Shown piece after piece: positions 52,160 to 61,529 of a stretch of DNA of 64,000 nucleotides. The number at the start of each line of letters is the position of its first letter. Position 1 is the first letter of the stretch. The notes below the pieces were generated by a model. That model did not search any database and was not told the DNA's origin. It saw nothing but the letters and a program-made list of their open reading frames with translations. Source of the DNA: Aquirufa antheringensis (GTDB lineage Bacteria; Bacteroidota; Bacteroidia; Cytophagales; Spirosomataceae). The translations under genes and the position numbers were made by a program. The DNA is taken from contig NZ_SEWZ01000002.1 of assembly GCF_004307425.1 (NCBI RefSeq), positions 66,935 through 130,934 on the forward strand, given 5' to 3'.

Positions 52160-53007
52160 TATTAATTGTTGAAAGTGGATCGACTAAAACGGCCTGGAGA
52201 CTCATCAAAGATCCGGCTTCGGCTTATGAAAGTTTTAGCAGTGCGGGTATCAATCCCTACTACCAAACTACCGAAGAGATTACCACAGCACAACAATCGG
52301 TTTTAAGCGGATTTAAAGAACTTCCTATCCAAGCCATCTATTATTACGGAACGGGGGTTACGGGCGAGGCGCAATGCGAGGTCATTGCGGCGGCCTTTCG
52401 GCCTTATTTTCCTAGTAATTGTTCCTTAGAAATACAGAACGACCTCATCGCCGCTGCCCGATCGCTTTGCGGGAAAGAGGTAGGGATTGCCTGTATTTTA
52501 GGAACGGGTTCTAATTCGGGATTTTGGGATGGTGGGCGCATTTCGGCGCAAATTCCTCCACTGGGATTTTGGTTAGGTGACGAAGGCAGTGGTGGACATT
52601 TAGGAAAATCTTTGCTTTTAAGTTATTTACATGGCCAAATGCCGGTGGAGGTTCGTGCCGTTTTCGAGAAACGATTTGGCGTACTGGATCGCTTAACCGT
52701 TTTAGACAAGGCCTATAAACAAGCCTTTCCGAATCGCTGGTTTGCGAGCTTTTCCAAATTCCTGTTTGATCATCGCCGCGATGCCTATTGTTATGGCTTG
52801 ATTGAACAATCCTTCGAGGCTTTTATCTCGTTGTATTTAAAACGCTATACGGAAGCGCCCGTAGTTCATTTTACCGGTTCAGTAGCTTTTTATTATTCGG
52901 ATATACTGAAGAAAATTTTGAAGAAGCATGGATTGAATGTGGGGCATATTAGTGAAGGACCGATGGCAGGACTTTGCTTGTACCACAAGGGGGAATTTTG
53001 GCCATAA
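52156..53007 (+). CDS. N-acetylglucosamine kinase-like ASKHA protein (BadF/BadG family)
   Basis: The 283-residue cytosolic protein has the sugar-kinase/ASKHA fold. Phosphate-1 is ESGSTKTAW (residues 6-14) and the inner part has ACILGTGSNSGFWDGG (near 112) and GFWLGDEGSGGHLGK (near 132-146). The adenosine region is HFTGSVAFYY near residue 236. Family members phosphorylate N-acetylglucosamine for cell-wall recycling. Here position 6 is Glu where Asp is usual, and Thr12 is followed by Ala instead of Asp. It is coupled to the cytochrome b5-like gene by a 4-bp overlap. Confidence 0.85.
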   Translation: MILIVESGSTKTAWRLIKDPASAYESFSSAGINPYYQTTEEITTAQQSVLSGFKELPIQAIYYYGTGVTGEAQCEVIAAAFRPYFPSNCSLEIQNDLIAAARSLCGKEVGIACILGTGSNSGFWDGGRISAQIPPLGFWLGDEGSGGHLGKSLLLSYLHGQMPVEVRAVFEKRFGVLDRLTVLDKAYKQAFPNRWFASFSKFLFDHRRDAYCYGLIEQSFEAFISLYLKRYTEAPVVHFTGSVAFYYSDILKKILKKHGLNVGHISEGPMAGLCLYHKGEFWP

Positions 53008-53063
53008 TTTCGTAAATTGCACCATCTTCAGAAGCCTAAGACAACAAACACAACACATTGCCT

Positions 53064-54473
53064 ATGACATCGCATATTAAATCCATAGGGACTAAACAAA
53101 AAGCACTTCAAATCAATCTAGACCGCAGTATCTACGGTTCCTTCGCGGAAATCGGGGCAGGTCAAGATGTAGCTGCGAATTTCTTCAAAGCAGGCGGAGC
53201 CTCAGGCACGATCGCTAAAACGATCTCCGCTTACGATATGGCTTTCTCGGATGCCATTTATGGCGAAGAGGCGTCAGGAAAATATGTGTGCGAGCCGCGT
53301 TTAATGAAGATGTTAAACCGGGAGTTTAAATTATTGAATGTGCGTTTAACGGAATCGGCTGCTGAGAAACGCTTCTTTGCCTTCGCTGATACCGTCTCTG
53401 CCTTGAATTTTCAAAAGACGAATGACGCCCACGGCTGGATCGGTTTACGCTTCCAATTAACGCCAAGCGGAGGATTTAATGATGTGGTCATCCACGTCAA
53501 TATGCTCGACAATGACAATATTTTACAACAGCAGGCCTTAGGGGTGATTGGAGTAAACTTGTTGTTTGGGTGCTACCATTATTACGATAATCCAGAAAAA
53601 TTACTCTTATCTCTGTTAGATGATTTGTCGAAAGACCGGATCGAAATCGACATGATTCGCTTCGAAGGACCGGACTTTAAAGAGGTAGACAATCGCTTGA
53701 TGTCACTTTATTTAGTGAAGCATGGATATACACAGGCGGCGGTTTTTGGTCCCGATGGCAAGGTGATGCAGCCCTATGATGCTTTGGCGAAAAAACACAT
53801 CGTAGCCGTGCGTGGTCGCTTCCGTCCCGTGACGAATATCTTCTCGGACATGTTAAAGAAAGGCGTCGCGCAGTTCGAGCAAGAGCCAGATGTAGACGAT
53901 GACAAAATCTGCGTCCTGTCTGAATTAACGCTGAAAAGTTTAGAAAATGAGACACACAAGATCGACGAGAAAGACTTCCTGGATCGCGTGGATATCTTGT
54001 GTTCATTAGGCCAAACGGTATTAATATCTAACTTCCACGAATACTTCAAATTAGTCGACTTTTTGAGTCAGTTCTCTAAGTTAAAAATGGCCCTCGTTAT
54101 GGGTATGCCAAACTTAGAATACATCTTCGAGGAAAAGCATTATAAGGGGGTACCCGGCGGAATTATGAGTGCTTTTGGCTGTTTATTTGGCCAAAACATC
54201 AAATTATACCTCTACCCCACCGTCTCCGAAAATGGAGACATCGTGCAGTTAAAGAATTTCGAACCGGAAGCTCATTTGAAAGGATTATTCCAGTATTTAG
54301 TGGATAACGATAAGTTAGCAGAGATCAAAAATTACGACGAAAAACTCATGAATATTCGAACGGATCAGGTACTCGACTTAATTCAAAGCGGCACCGATGA
54401 ATGGGCACAATATGTACCCAAATCAGTCGCCAAACTCATTAAAGAGCACGCACTCTTTGGCTATCAAGCTTAA
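53064..54473 (+). CDS. Conserved soluble protein of unknown function
   Basis: I recognise the sequence pattern but not a function. The 469-residue product starts with an ATG at 53064 (a TTG two codons earlier is less likely). It has no signal peptide and no transmembrane span. It opens with LDRSIYGSFAEIGAGQDVA and FFKAGGASGTIAKTISAYDM. A middle region reads GWIGLRFQLTPSGGFNDVV and LLFGCYHYY, and later come RFRPVTNIFSDML and FLDRVDILCSLGQTVLISN. Related proteins are, from memory, widespread in cyanobacteria and Bacteroidota and are often labelled TonB-dependent receptor, which the sequence does not support. It is monocistronic with a strong terminator. Confidence 0.7.
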   Translation: MTSHIKSIGTKQKALQINLDRSIYGSFAEIGAGQDVAANFFKAGGASGTIAKTISAYDMAFSDAIYGEEASGKYVCEPRLMKMLNREFKLLNVRLTESAAEKRFFAFADTVSALNFQKTNDAHGWIGLRFQLTPSGGFNDVVIHVNMLDNDNILQQQALGVIGVNLLFGCYHYYDNPEKLLLSLLDDLSKDRIEIDMIRFEGPDFKEVDNRLMSLYLVKHGYTQAAVFGPDGKVMQPYDALAKKHIVAVRGRFRPVTNIFSDMLKKGVAQFEQEPDVDDDKICVLSELTLKSLENETHKIDEKDFLDRVDILCSLGQTVLISNFHEYFKLVDFLSQFSKLKMALVMGMPNLEYIFEEKHYKGVPGGIMSAFGCLFGQNIKLYLYPTVSENGDIVQLKNFEPEAHLKGLFQYLVDNDKLAEIKNYDEKLMNIRTDQVLDLIQSGTDEWAQYVPKSVAKLIKEHALFGYQA

Positions 54474-54474
54474 C

Positions 54475-54509
54475 AAAAAAGCCCTGATTTTCTCTCAGGG
54501 CTTTTTTTT
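54475..54509. terminator. Bidirectional rho-independent terminator
   Basis: AAAAAAGCCCTGA, loop TTTTCTC, TCAGGGCTTTTTT form a hairpin with A- and T-runs between the convergent unknown gene and carA. The carA stop codon lies at its right edge. Confidence 0.92.
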
Positions 54510-55608
54510 ATTTCATTAGATCGATAAACTGATCAAATAAGTAACGTGAATCGTGTGGTCCTGGGCTCGCTTCCGGGTGGTGTTGCACCGAGAAGGCTTT
54601 GCGACCTTTCACGCGTAAACCTTCAACCGTTTGGTCGTTCAAGTTAATGTGCGTCAATTCTGCTCGATCAGATGCCTTCAACTCGTCCATTTTAACCGCA
54701 AAACCGTGGTTTTGAGAGGTGATTTCCGACAGACCTGTGATCAAGTTTTTCACCGGATGATTTAAACCGCGATGACCATTGTGCATTTTGTAGGTAGTTA
54801 ATCCTACCACTTGTGCTAGAATTTGGTGACCTAAACAAATTCCGAAAACCGGTTTGTCGCTTTTCAAGAATTCAGAAACGGTGTCAATCGCATAGGACAT
54901 CACGGCTGGATCTCCTGGACCATTCGAAACGAAATATCCGTCTGGATTCCATGCTGCGATTTCCGCAAAGGGAGTCTTCGCTGGGAACACTTTTAAATAG
55001 CATCCACGCTCTGCGATGTTTGTCAAAATACTTTTCTTAACGCCTAAATCAAGCACCGCTACTTTACGCTCTGCTTTCTCATCGCCTAAGAAATACGCTT
55101 CTTGCGTACATACTTGGGAAGATAATTCTAATCCCTCCATCGAAGGAATTTTAGCTAGGGCAGCTTTTAAGGCTGCTTCCTCAAAAATTTCTGAAGAGAT
55201 CAAGCAGTTCATCACCCCTTTCGTCCGGATGTGACGTACTAAAGCGCGTGTATCAATACCCGAAATCCCTACAATACCCGCATCAGCCAAATAATCTTGT
55301 AAGGATCCATCAGCCGTCTCACGTGAGTGAACGCTAGCGAATTCATTACAAACCATTCCTGCGATTTGGACCTTGTTCGATTCTGCTTCTGCTTCTTGCA
55401 TCACACCGTAATTTCCGATGTGAGCTGTCGTATTAATAATTACCTGACCCGCATAAGAGGGATCCGTGTAGATTTCTTGATAACCCGTCATACCGGTGTT
55501 AAAACAGATCTCACCGCCGTGAGTTCCTATTTTTCCTAGTGCTTTCCCGTGGAAAATGGTTCCGTCTTGTAATACTAAAACCGCTGGTGTGGACTCGGTA
55601 AATCTCAT
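54508..55608 (-). CDS. carA: Carbamoyl-phosphate synthase small (glutaminase) subunit
   Basis: It releases ammonia from glutamine for the large subunit CarB in arginine and pyrimidine synthesis. The 366-residue product has the small-subunit N-domain (about 1-150, GEICFNTGMTGYQEIYTDPS). The class I amidotransferase domain follows, with nucleophile Cys in VFGICLGHQILA (near residue 255). The His/Glu pair is in VQHHPEASPGPHDS near residue 344. It lies downstream of rplQ but is separated from it by a terminator, so it likely has its own transcript. carB is not in this window. Confidence 0.97.
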   Translation of the reverse strand: MRFTESTPAVLVLQDGTIFHGKALGKIGTHGGEICFNTGMTGYQEIYTDPSYAGQVIINTTAHIGNYGVMQEAEAESNKVQIAGMVCNEFASVHSRETADGSLQDYLADAGIVGISGIDTRALVRHIRTKGVMNCLISSEIFEEAALKAALAKIPSMEGLELSSQVCTQEAYFLGDEKAERKVAVLDLGVKKSILTNIAERGCYLKVFPAKTPFAEIAAWNPDGYFVSNGPGDPAVMSYAIDTVSEFLKSDKPVFGICLGHQILAQVVGLTTYKMHNGHRGLNHPVKNLITGLSEITSQNHGFAVKMDELKASDRAELTHINLNDQTVEGLRVKGRKAFSVQHHPEASPGPHDSRYLFDQFIDLMK

Positions 55609-55648
55609 AAAATGCTGTTATAAAATAGGGGTCAAATGCTCATTGCCT

Positions 55649-55690
55649 AAAAAAAGGGCTTCAACGGAAAGTTGAAGCCCTTTAAAAAAA
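55649..55690 (-). terminator. Rho-independent terminator ending the ribosomal cluster after rplQ
   Basis: On the minus strand AAAGGGCTTCAAC, loop TTTCC and GTTGAAGCCCTTT form a perfect 13-bp stem followed by a T-run. It separates rplQ from carA. Confidence 0.93.
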
Positions 55691-55704
55691 TAGAAAGAGA
55701 AAGA

Positions 55705-56286
55705 TTAAGCGTCTTCTCCTTTTTCTTCTGTGGACTCCTCAGTTGCTGGTGCTTCTGGTGCTGCTTCTTCAGCTGCAACCTCCGCTGCCGGAGCTTCTTC
55801 AACAACCTCTGCAGATGGTGCTTCCTCAGCAGCTACTGGAGCCGCAGCTTCAGTTGCTTTTGCAGCGCCACCACGACGGCTACGACGAGTTTTACCCGCT
55901 TTCTCCGCTGATGCAGCTAACATTGTTTCGTTGAAGTCAACTAATTCAATGAAGCAGATTTCTGCGTTATCACCTAAACGATTACCTAACTTGATAATAC
56001 GTGTATATCCACCTGGACGATTCGCTACTTTCTCAGAAACGATAGAGAACAATTCCTTGATCGCATCCTTATTTTGTAAATAAGAGAATACCACACGACG
56101 ATTGTTAGTGCTATCTGTCTTTGATTTTGTGATCATAGGCTCTACGTATTTACGTAATTCCTTTGCCTTAGCAACAGTCGTTTGAATACGCTTGTGTAAG
56201 ATCAAAGATGAAGCCATGTTTGATAACAACGCTGCTCTGTGAGAGGCTGTTCTTCCTAGGTGATTAAATTTTTTACCGTGTCTCAT
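55705..56286 (-). CDS. rplQ: Ribosomal protein bL17 with acidic/alanine-rich C-terminal extension
   Basis: This is a component of the large ribosomal subunit. The core (about residues 1-120) is standard L17: [20 protein letters not shown] and [23 protein letters not shown]. After a basic patch (KTRRSRRGG) it carries about 55 extra residues dominated by Ala, Glu and Pro. That makes 193 residues compared with roughly 120 in Escherichia coli. Such tails occur in Bacteroidota L17. It is the last gene of the cluster, 87 bp after rpoA. Confidence 0.96.
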   Translation of the reverse strand: MRHGKKFNHLGRTASHRAALLSNMASSLILHKRIQTTVAKAKELRKYVEPMITKSKTDSTNNRRVVFSYLQNKDAIKELFSIVSEKVANRPGGYTRIIKLGNRLGDNAEICFIELVDFNETMLAASAEKAGKTRRSRRGGAAKATEAAAPVAAEEAPSAEVVEEAPAAEVAAEEAAPEAPATEESTEEKGEDA

Positions 56287-56373
56287 TGTGTTATTTCGTA
56301 AGTTAAAAGCCCTTGCGAGCTGCGGTTAGTTTACCTCGCGGCAAACCACCTATTACTTTGTTTAAATTATAAA

Positions 56374-57363
56374 TTAATCTTCGTCTAAACGATATTTAGA
56401 AACATCCATTCCAAAGGTCAAGCCTTTTTCCTCGATCAATTGCTCTAATTCAGTTAATGATTTCTTTCCGAAATTACGGAACTTCATCATATCAGAGATT
56501 TCTAATTTCGCTAATTCACCTAAAGTGCGAACGTCAGCTGATTTCAAGCAGTTGTAAGCACGTACAGATAAATCTAAGTCAGCTAATGAAGTCTTCAATA
56601 ACTTGCGCATGTGAAGTAATTCCTCATCTACCACATTATCTTCTTCTGCTTTAGGAGTTTCAAATGTCATTGTTTGATCTGAGAACAACATGAAGTGTTG
56701 GATCAAGATATACGCAGCTCCTTTCAAAGCATCTTCTGGGTGGATTGAACCATCCGTCTCGATATCTAAAACTAATTTCTCATAATCCGTTTTTTGCTCT
56801 ACACGTGTGTTCTCAATGCTGAACTTCACATTTTTGATCGGTGTATAGATCGCATCGATAGCGATGTGTCCGAAGGCTAACTCGTTTGCACGAGGCTCAT
56901 CAGCGGCAACATAACCACGACCTTTTTCGATTACTAAATCAATTTCAACTTCTTTCGAAGAATCTAAATTGCAAATAACCAATTCAGGGTTTAATATTTG
57001 AAAATAAGGAGTGAACTTAGCGATATCACCAGCAGTGATAGCCGTTTGTCCCTTAATTTTCATAGAAACTTTGTTATCCAAAATTTCTTGTGTCTTCTTG
57101 AAACGAATTTTTTTCAAGTTCAAGATGATCTCAGATACATCTTCGTGAACGCCTTCAATGGCAGAAAATTCGTGTAACACACCAGAAATCTTAACGCTTG
57201 TGATAGCATATCCTTCTAAAGAAGAAAGTAAGATTCTACGAAGTGCGTTACCAATGGTAACACCGTAACCTTTTTCGAGTGGCTTGAACTCAAATAACCC
57301 GTGGAAGTCTGTGGCTTTTTCCATCACAACTTTTTCGGGCATTTGGAATGCTAATATTGACAT
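56374..57363 (-). CDS. rpoA: RNA polymerase alpha subunit
   Basis: This is the core polymerase subunit that dimerises to start assembly and contacts promoters and regulators. The 329-residue product has the N-terminal domain (about 1-230, [20 protein letters not shown] and [12 protein letters not shown]). A linker and the C-terminal domain follow (about 250-320, [20 protein letters not shown], then [18 protein letters not shown]). It lies between rpsD and rplQ as in most bacteria. Confidence 0.98.
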   Translation of the reverse strand: MSILAFQMPEKVVMEKATDFHGLFEFKPLEKGYGVTIGNALRRILLSSLEGYAITSVKISGVLHEFSAIEGVHEDVSEIILNLKKIRFKKTQEILDNKVSMKIKGQTAITAGDIAKFTPYFQILNPELVICNLDSSKEVEIDLVIEKGRGYVAADEPRANELAFGHIAIDAIYTPIKNVKFSIENTRVEQKTDYEKLVLDIETDGSIHPEDALKGAAYILIQHFMLFSDQTMTFETPKAEEDNVVDEELLHMRKLLKTSLADLDLSVRAYNCLKSADVRTLGELAKLEISDMMKFRNFGKKSLTELEQLIEEKGLTFGMDVSKYRLDED

Positions 57364-57437
57364 ATTTCGTAGCTTAAAATGATACTGAAAAAACGTTATT
57401 GGTACTCTTAATAAACTCTAGCAATCTCGTTAGGAGA

Positions 57438-58043
57438 TTACTTAGAGTATAATTCGACAATTGCTTGTTCGTTGAAGTTTTCAGGAATCTGATCTCTTTC
57501 TGGCATAGCAACAAATTTACCAACCAATTCAACACCATCCCACTCTAACCAGTTGAAGTTCTTAGGAGAACGAGCTGCTAACGAGTTAGATACTACTTCT
57601 AGAGATTTTGATTTGGCACGAACACCTACTAATTGACCTGGACGTAAAGAGTAAGATGGCACATTTACTACTTCGCCGTCTACAATGATGTGTTTGTGAA
57701 TAACTAATTGACGCGCTGCACGACGAGTAGGAGCAATTCCTAAACGGTATACGACGTTATCTAAACGTGCTTCACACAATTTGATCAAGTTTTCACCTGT
57801 GATCCCTGCCTTTACAGCAGCTTTGTGGAACAAGTTTTCGAATTGGCGCTCTAAAATACCATACGTGTATTTCATTTTTTGCTTTTCCTTCAATTGCACT
57901 GCGTATTCAGAAACCTTTGAACGTTTTCCTTTACCGTGCATTCCTGGAGCATAGTTTTTACGAGCTAATGCTTTGCTCGGACCTAGAATTGCTTCACCGA
58001 AACGACGTGCAATCTTGGATTTGGGACCTGTATATCTAGCCAT
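57438..58043 (-). CDS. rpsD: Ribosomal protein uS4
   Basis: This is a small-subunit assembly protein and often a translational repressor. The 201-residue product begins [20 protein letters not shown]. It has the S4 RNA-binding domain around residue 92-155 ([28 protein letters not shown]). It lacks the N-terminal Cys zinc motif. It follows rpsK by 101 bp, one of the wider gaps in the cluster, and precedes rpoA by 74 bp. Confidence 0.98.
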   Translation of the reverse strand: MARYTGPKSKIARRFGEAILGPSKALARKNYAPGMHGKGKRSKVSEYAVQLKEKQKMKYTYGILERQFENLFHKAAVKAGITGENLIKLCEARLDNVVYRLGIAPTRRAARQLVIHKHIIVDGEVVNVPSYSLRPGQLVGVRAKSKSLEVVSNSLAARSPKNFNWLEWDGVELVGKFVAMPERDQIPENFNEQAIVELYSK

Positions 58044-58144
58044 TTTTCTTAAAAGTCATTGGACCTCTTATGCCCAATGAAGTAATTAAATTGTGAATAA
58101 AAAGCGGGGGAAAATAATTACTAATTACCCCTGCATAAAAATTA

Positions 58145-58540
58145 TTAAACGCGACGACGCTTAGGAGGACGACATCCATTGTGAGGCATTGGTGTAATAT
58201 CTTTGATGATAGAAACCTCAATACCTGAGTTTTGGATAGTACGGATAGCAGACTCACGTCCAGCTCCTGGTCCTTTTACGAAAACCTCCGCTTTCTTCAT
58301 TCCTGCTTCAACAGCTACCGCTGCGCAGTTAGATGCTGCCATCTGTGCTGCGTAAGGAGTGTTTTTCTTAGACCCACGGAAACCCATCTTTCCTGCTGAA
58401 GCCCAAGAGATCACTTGACCTGCTGAGTTAGTAATGGAGATAATAATGTTGTTAAAGGAAGCTTTGATGTGTACTTGTCCGTTTTGTTCCACGACAACTA
58501 CTCTCTTCTTCGCTTTATCTTTTCTTTTTGCTTGTGCCAT
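58145..58540 (-). CDS. rpsK: Ribosomal protein uS11
   Basis: This platform protein of the small subunit is 131 residues long. It begins with a basic leader and contains [19 protein letters not shown] and the C-terminal [18 protein letters not shown], both diagnostic of S11. It follows rpsM with a gap of 40 bp. Confidence 0.98.
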   Translation of the reverse strand: MAQAKRKDKAKKRVVVVEQNGQVHIKASFNNIIISITNSAGQVISWASAGKMGFRGSKKNTPYAAQMAASNCAAVAVEAGMKKAEVFVKGPGAGRESAIRTIQNSGIEVSIIKDITPMPHNGCRPPKRRRV

Positions 58541-58580
58541 AATTTGAAATGAAATACGAAGAGGTGTTACCCTCTAGTTA

Positions 58581-58958
58581 TTATTTAGTTACTTTTTTCT
58601 TGTTAGCAACTGTTTTTCTACGACCCTTACGAGTACGTGAGTTGTTCTTAGTGCGTTGACCACGTAATGGAAGACCTTTACGGTGACGTAATCCACGGTA
58701 GCAACCGATGTCCATCAAACGTTTGATGTTCAATTGAACCTCAGATTTCAACTGACCTTCCGTTTTGAATTCAGCAGCGATGATCGCACGGATAGCGCTA
58801 GCCTCCGTATCGTTCCACTCACCAGCTTTCTTGTCAAACGAAACCGCAGCTTTCGTTAAAATTTTTTGAGCAGTGCTACGACCAATACCGAAAATATAAG
58901 TCAACGCAATTTCTCCTCTTTTTTTGTCGGGAATATCAACCCCTGCAATACGAGCCAT
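58581..58958 (-). CDS. rpsM: Ribosomal protein uS13
   Basis: This head protein of the small subunit contacts the tRNA and the large subunit. The 125-residue product begins [19 protein letters not shown] and has the [20 protein letters not shown] signature, then the Lys/Arg-rich tail. It follows rpmJ by 46 bp. Confidence 0.98.
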   Translation of the reverse strand: MARIAGVDIPDKKRGEIALTYIFGIGRSTAQKILTKAAVSFDKKAGEWNDTEASAIRAIIAAEFKTEGQLKSEVQLNIKRLMDIGCYRGLRHRKGLPLRGQRTKNNSRTRKGRRKTVANKKKVTK

Positions 58959-59004
58959 ATAGGTAATTAATTGTTGTTATTAATCAATTTAAAATTCTGT
59001 CGAA

Positions 59005-59121
59005 TTATCCTTGTCTTTGTTTGAACTTAGGATTCTTCTTGTTGATTACGTAAAGCTTTCCGTGACGACGGATTACTTTGCAATCTGCACTACGTTTCTT
59101 GATAGATGCTTTAACTTTCAT
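59005..59121 (-). CDS. rpmJ: Ribosomal protein bL36, cysteine-poor form
   Basis: This 38-residue large-subunit protein reads [20 protein letters not shown] and then [18 protein letters not shown]. It is too short for a standard length cutoff. Of the four zinc ligands in the classical form (Cys11, Cys14, Cys27, His33) only Cys14 remains; the others are Ser11, Asn27 and Phe33, so it should not bind zinc. It sits between infA and rpsM as expected. Confidence 0.97.
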   Translation of the reverse strand: MKVKASIKKRSADCKVIRRHGKLYVINKKNPKFKQRQG

Positions 59122-59152
59122 ATTAACTGTATTTATATAATCAAACCTTAAA

Positions 59153-59371
59153 TTACTTGTATCTGTAAACAATTCTAGCCTTACTTAAATCATAAGGAGA
59201 CATCTCTAACTTCACCTTATCTCCAGGTAAAATTTTGATGTAGTGCATCCGCATCTTGCCCGAAATATGTGCAATGACTTGGTGCGTATTTTCCAATTCT
59301 ACCCGAAACATCGCGTTCGAAAGAGCTTCCAAAATAATTCCGTCTACTTCTATCGAGGACTGTTTGGCCAT
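59153..59371 (-). CDS. infA: Translation initiation factor IF-1
   Basis: This single OB-fold factor occupies the A site during initiation. The 72-residue product has the family pattern: [20 protein letters not shown], then [20 protein letters not shown] and the end KARIVYRYK. It lies 10 bp after map and 31 bp before rpmJ. Confidence 0.98.
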   Translation of the reverse strand: MAKQSSIEVDGIILEALSNAMFRVELENTHQVIAHISGKMRMHYIKILPGDKVKLEMSPYDLSKARIVYRYK

Positions 59372-59381
59372 AATTATTAAT

Positions 59382-60188
59382 TTATATATTCAACAATACT
59401 GTTGATGTTTTAATTACTTCTTCAATGGGTGCAAAGGTCGTTAAAATAATGGGACCTTCTTTCCCTACTGCAATCGTGTGTTCAAAGTGAGCACTCGGCT
59501 TGCGATCTTGTGTTCGGATAGTCCAACCATCCTTGTCTACTGCGATTTGACGCTTTCCTAAGTTAATCATCGGTTCGATCGCAATGACCATTCCTTCTTT
59601 CAACTTAGCTCCTTCCCCGCGACGTCCATAATTAGGAACCTCAGGGCTTTCGTGAAGCTTCTTACCTACTCCATGACCTACTAGCTCTCTCACTACTCCG
59701 TAACCAAAAGATTCCGTGTAAGATTGAACGGCGAAACCAATGTCGCCTACTCGTTTGCCTGGTGCAGCTTGATTCAAACCTAAATACAAGGACTCTTTCG
59801 TCCGTTGTAGCAATTGAACTACGTCCTCAGCGACATTCCCTATAGCATAGGTATAAGCACTATCGGCATGGTAGCCATTTTTATAAACTCCTCCATCTAT
59901 CGAAATAATGTCTCCCTCTTTCAGGATCAATTCTCCCGGTAAACCGTGAACTACCACATCATTCACCGAAATACACAAAGAATAGGCATATTTCTGGCTT
60001 CCTACTTGGTAGTTCAAAAAGGATGGATGCGCTGCATTATCCTTAATGAATTCGTAAGCGATTTTATCTAAGGCCAAAGTACTCACTCCCGGCACTATCG
60101 CCTTCGCTACTTCCGCATGACACTTCCCCAGGATTTCCCCATTCTGTTGAATGATGGCTAACTCAGCGGGTGTCTTTAAATAAATCAT
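59382..60188 (-). CDS. map: Type I methionine aminopeptidase
   Basis: It removes the initiator Met from new proteins. The 268-residue product has the five metal ligands in the expected places: Asp in [10 protein letters not shown], Asp in [10 protein letters not shown], His in [12 protein letters not shown], Glu in AIEPMINLG and Glu in [10 protein letters not shown]. The start overlaps nothing; secY ends one base upstream. In Bacteroidota secY is followed directly by map without adk, as here. Confidence 0.97.
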   Translation of the reverse strand: MIYLKTPAELAIIQQNGEILGKCHAEVAKAIVPGVSTLALDKIAYEFIKDNAAHPSFLNYQVGSQKYAYSLCISVNDVVVHGLPGELILKEGDIISIDGGVYKNGYHADSAYTYAIGNVAEDVVQLLQRTKESLYLGLNQAAPGKRVGDIGFAVQSYTESFGYGVVRELVGHGVGKKLHESPEVPNYGRRGEGAKLKEGMVIAIEPMINLGKRQIAVDKDGWTIRTQDRKPSAHFEHTIAVGKEGPIILTTFAPIEEVIKTSTVLLNI

Positions 60189-60189
60189 C

Positions 60190-61512
60190 TTAACGATTAA
60201 TCAATTCAGAGCGACCTTTCACTCGACCTGATTGCATTAAACCTTCGTACTTACGCATCAACAAATAACTTTCAATTTGTTGCAATGTATCTAATACTAC
60301 ACCTACTAGGATTAAAAGTGATGTACCTCCAAAGAAGGAAGCAAAACCTCTCGTCACGCCAAACAAGTTAGCTACTGCCGGAAGAACCGCGATTAACGAT
60401 AACATCACAGCACCTGGTAAAGTAATACGATCTAAAATTGTTGCAATAAAACCAGCCGTTTCTTCACCCGGCTTCACACCTGGAACGAAACCTCCACCAC
60501 GCTTCATATCATCAGAGATTTGAGTCGGGTTAATCGAGATCGCTGTGTAGAAGAACGTGAACACAATGATTAAGAATGCAAATAATACGTTGTACTGCCA
60601 TGTCGTGAAATCACCGAAAGCAGAGGCAACCGAAGAAGCAAATTCTGACTTTTCAGCAAATGACTGAGCGACTAATCCTGGGATAAACATTAAAGCTTGT
60701 GCGAAAATGATTGGCATTACACCTGAAGCGTTTAACTTCAAAGGAATGTATTGACGCTCACCACCTACTGCAGTTGCTTTGCTACCCACTACTTGCTTCG
60801 CATATTGAACTGGAATACGGCGAACTGCTTGAGTTACCATAATCGCTCCCATCACAACGAAGAACAAGGCAATAATTTCAATGATGAACATTAAAGCACC
60901 TGACATTCCACGTGAACCTGCTTCTTGTAAAATAGACGCTGGGAAACGAGAAACAATACCAATCATGATCAACATCGAGATACCGTTACCAATACCTTTA
61001 TCTGTAATCTTCTCTCCTAACCACATACACAACATAGTACCACCGATTAAGATAGCCACGCCATATAAACGGAAGAACCAAGGATCCACCATAATCGCTT
61101 CAGTTGGGATCGTTACTTGTAAATAAGTGAACGCTTGAGCAGCTGTTACGAAAATCGTTAAGATACGCGTGATTTGGTTTAACTTCTTACGACCTGACTC
61201 ACCGTCTTTCTGCATTTTTTGGAAATACGGAAGGGCAATGGTCAATAACTGAATCGCAATCGAAGCAGAGATGTAAGGCATGATACCTAAAGCAAATACC
61301 GAAGCATTACTTAAAGCACCGCCTGAAAAGATATTTAATAAACCGAAAAGACCACCCTCTCCTGCTTGAGTTAACTTAGTCGCATCTACACCTGGCAAAG
61401 CAACATAAGAACCTAAACGGAAGAATGCAATGAAAAGAAGCGTATTTATGATACGGCTTCTTAACTCCTCGATTGAGAAAATATGCTTGAAAGTTGTTAT
61501 TAACTTGTTCAT
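60190..61512 (-). CDS. secY: Preprotein translocase subunit SecY
   Basis: This is the channel subunit of the Sec translocon. The 440-residue product has ten spans, the start region LRSRIINTLLFIAFFRLGSY and the TM2/plug region ALSNASVFALGIMPYISASI. The cytosolic loop motif is DDMKRGGGFVPGVKPGEETA and the tail is YEGLMQSGRVKGRSEL. It follows rplO by 17 bp. Confidence 0.98.
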   Translation of the reverse strand: MNKLITTFKHIFSIEELRSRIINTLLFIAFFRLGSYVALPGVDATKLTQAGEGGLFGLLNIFSGGALSNASVFALGIMPYISASIAIQLLTIALPYFQKMQKDGESGRKKLNQITRILTIFVTAAQAFTYLQVTIPTEAIMVDPWFFRLYGVAILIGGTMLCMWLGEKITDKGIGNGISMLIMIGIVSRFPASILQEAGSRGMSGALMFIIEIIALFFVVMGAIMVTQAVRRIPVQYAKQVVGSKATAVGGERQYIPLKLNASGVMPIIFAQALMFIPGLVAQSFAEKSEFASSVASAFGDFTTWQYNVLFAFLIIVFTFFYTAISINPTQISDDMKRGGGFVPGVKPGEETAGFIATILDRITLPGAVMLSLIAVLPAVANLFGVTRGFASFFGGTSLLILVGVVLDTLQQIESYLLMRKYEGLMQSGRVKGRSELINR

Positions 61513-61529
61513 TCGATTAGAATAGAGGA

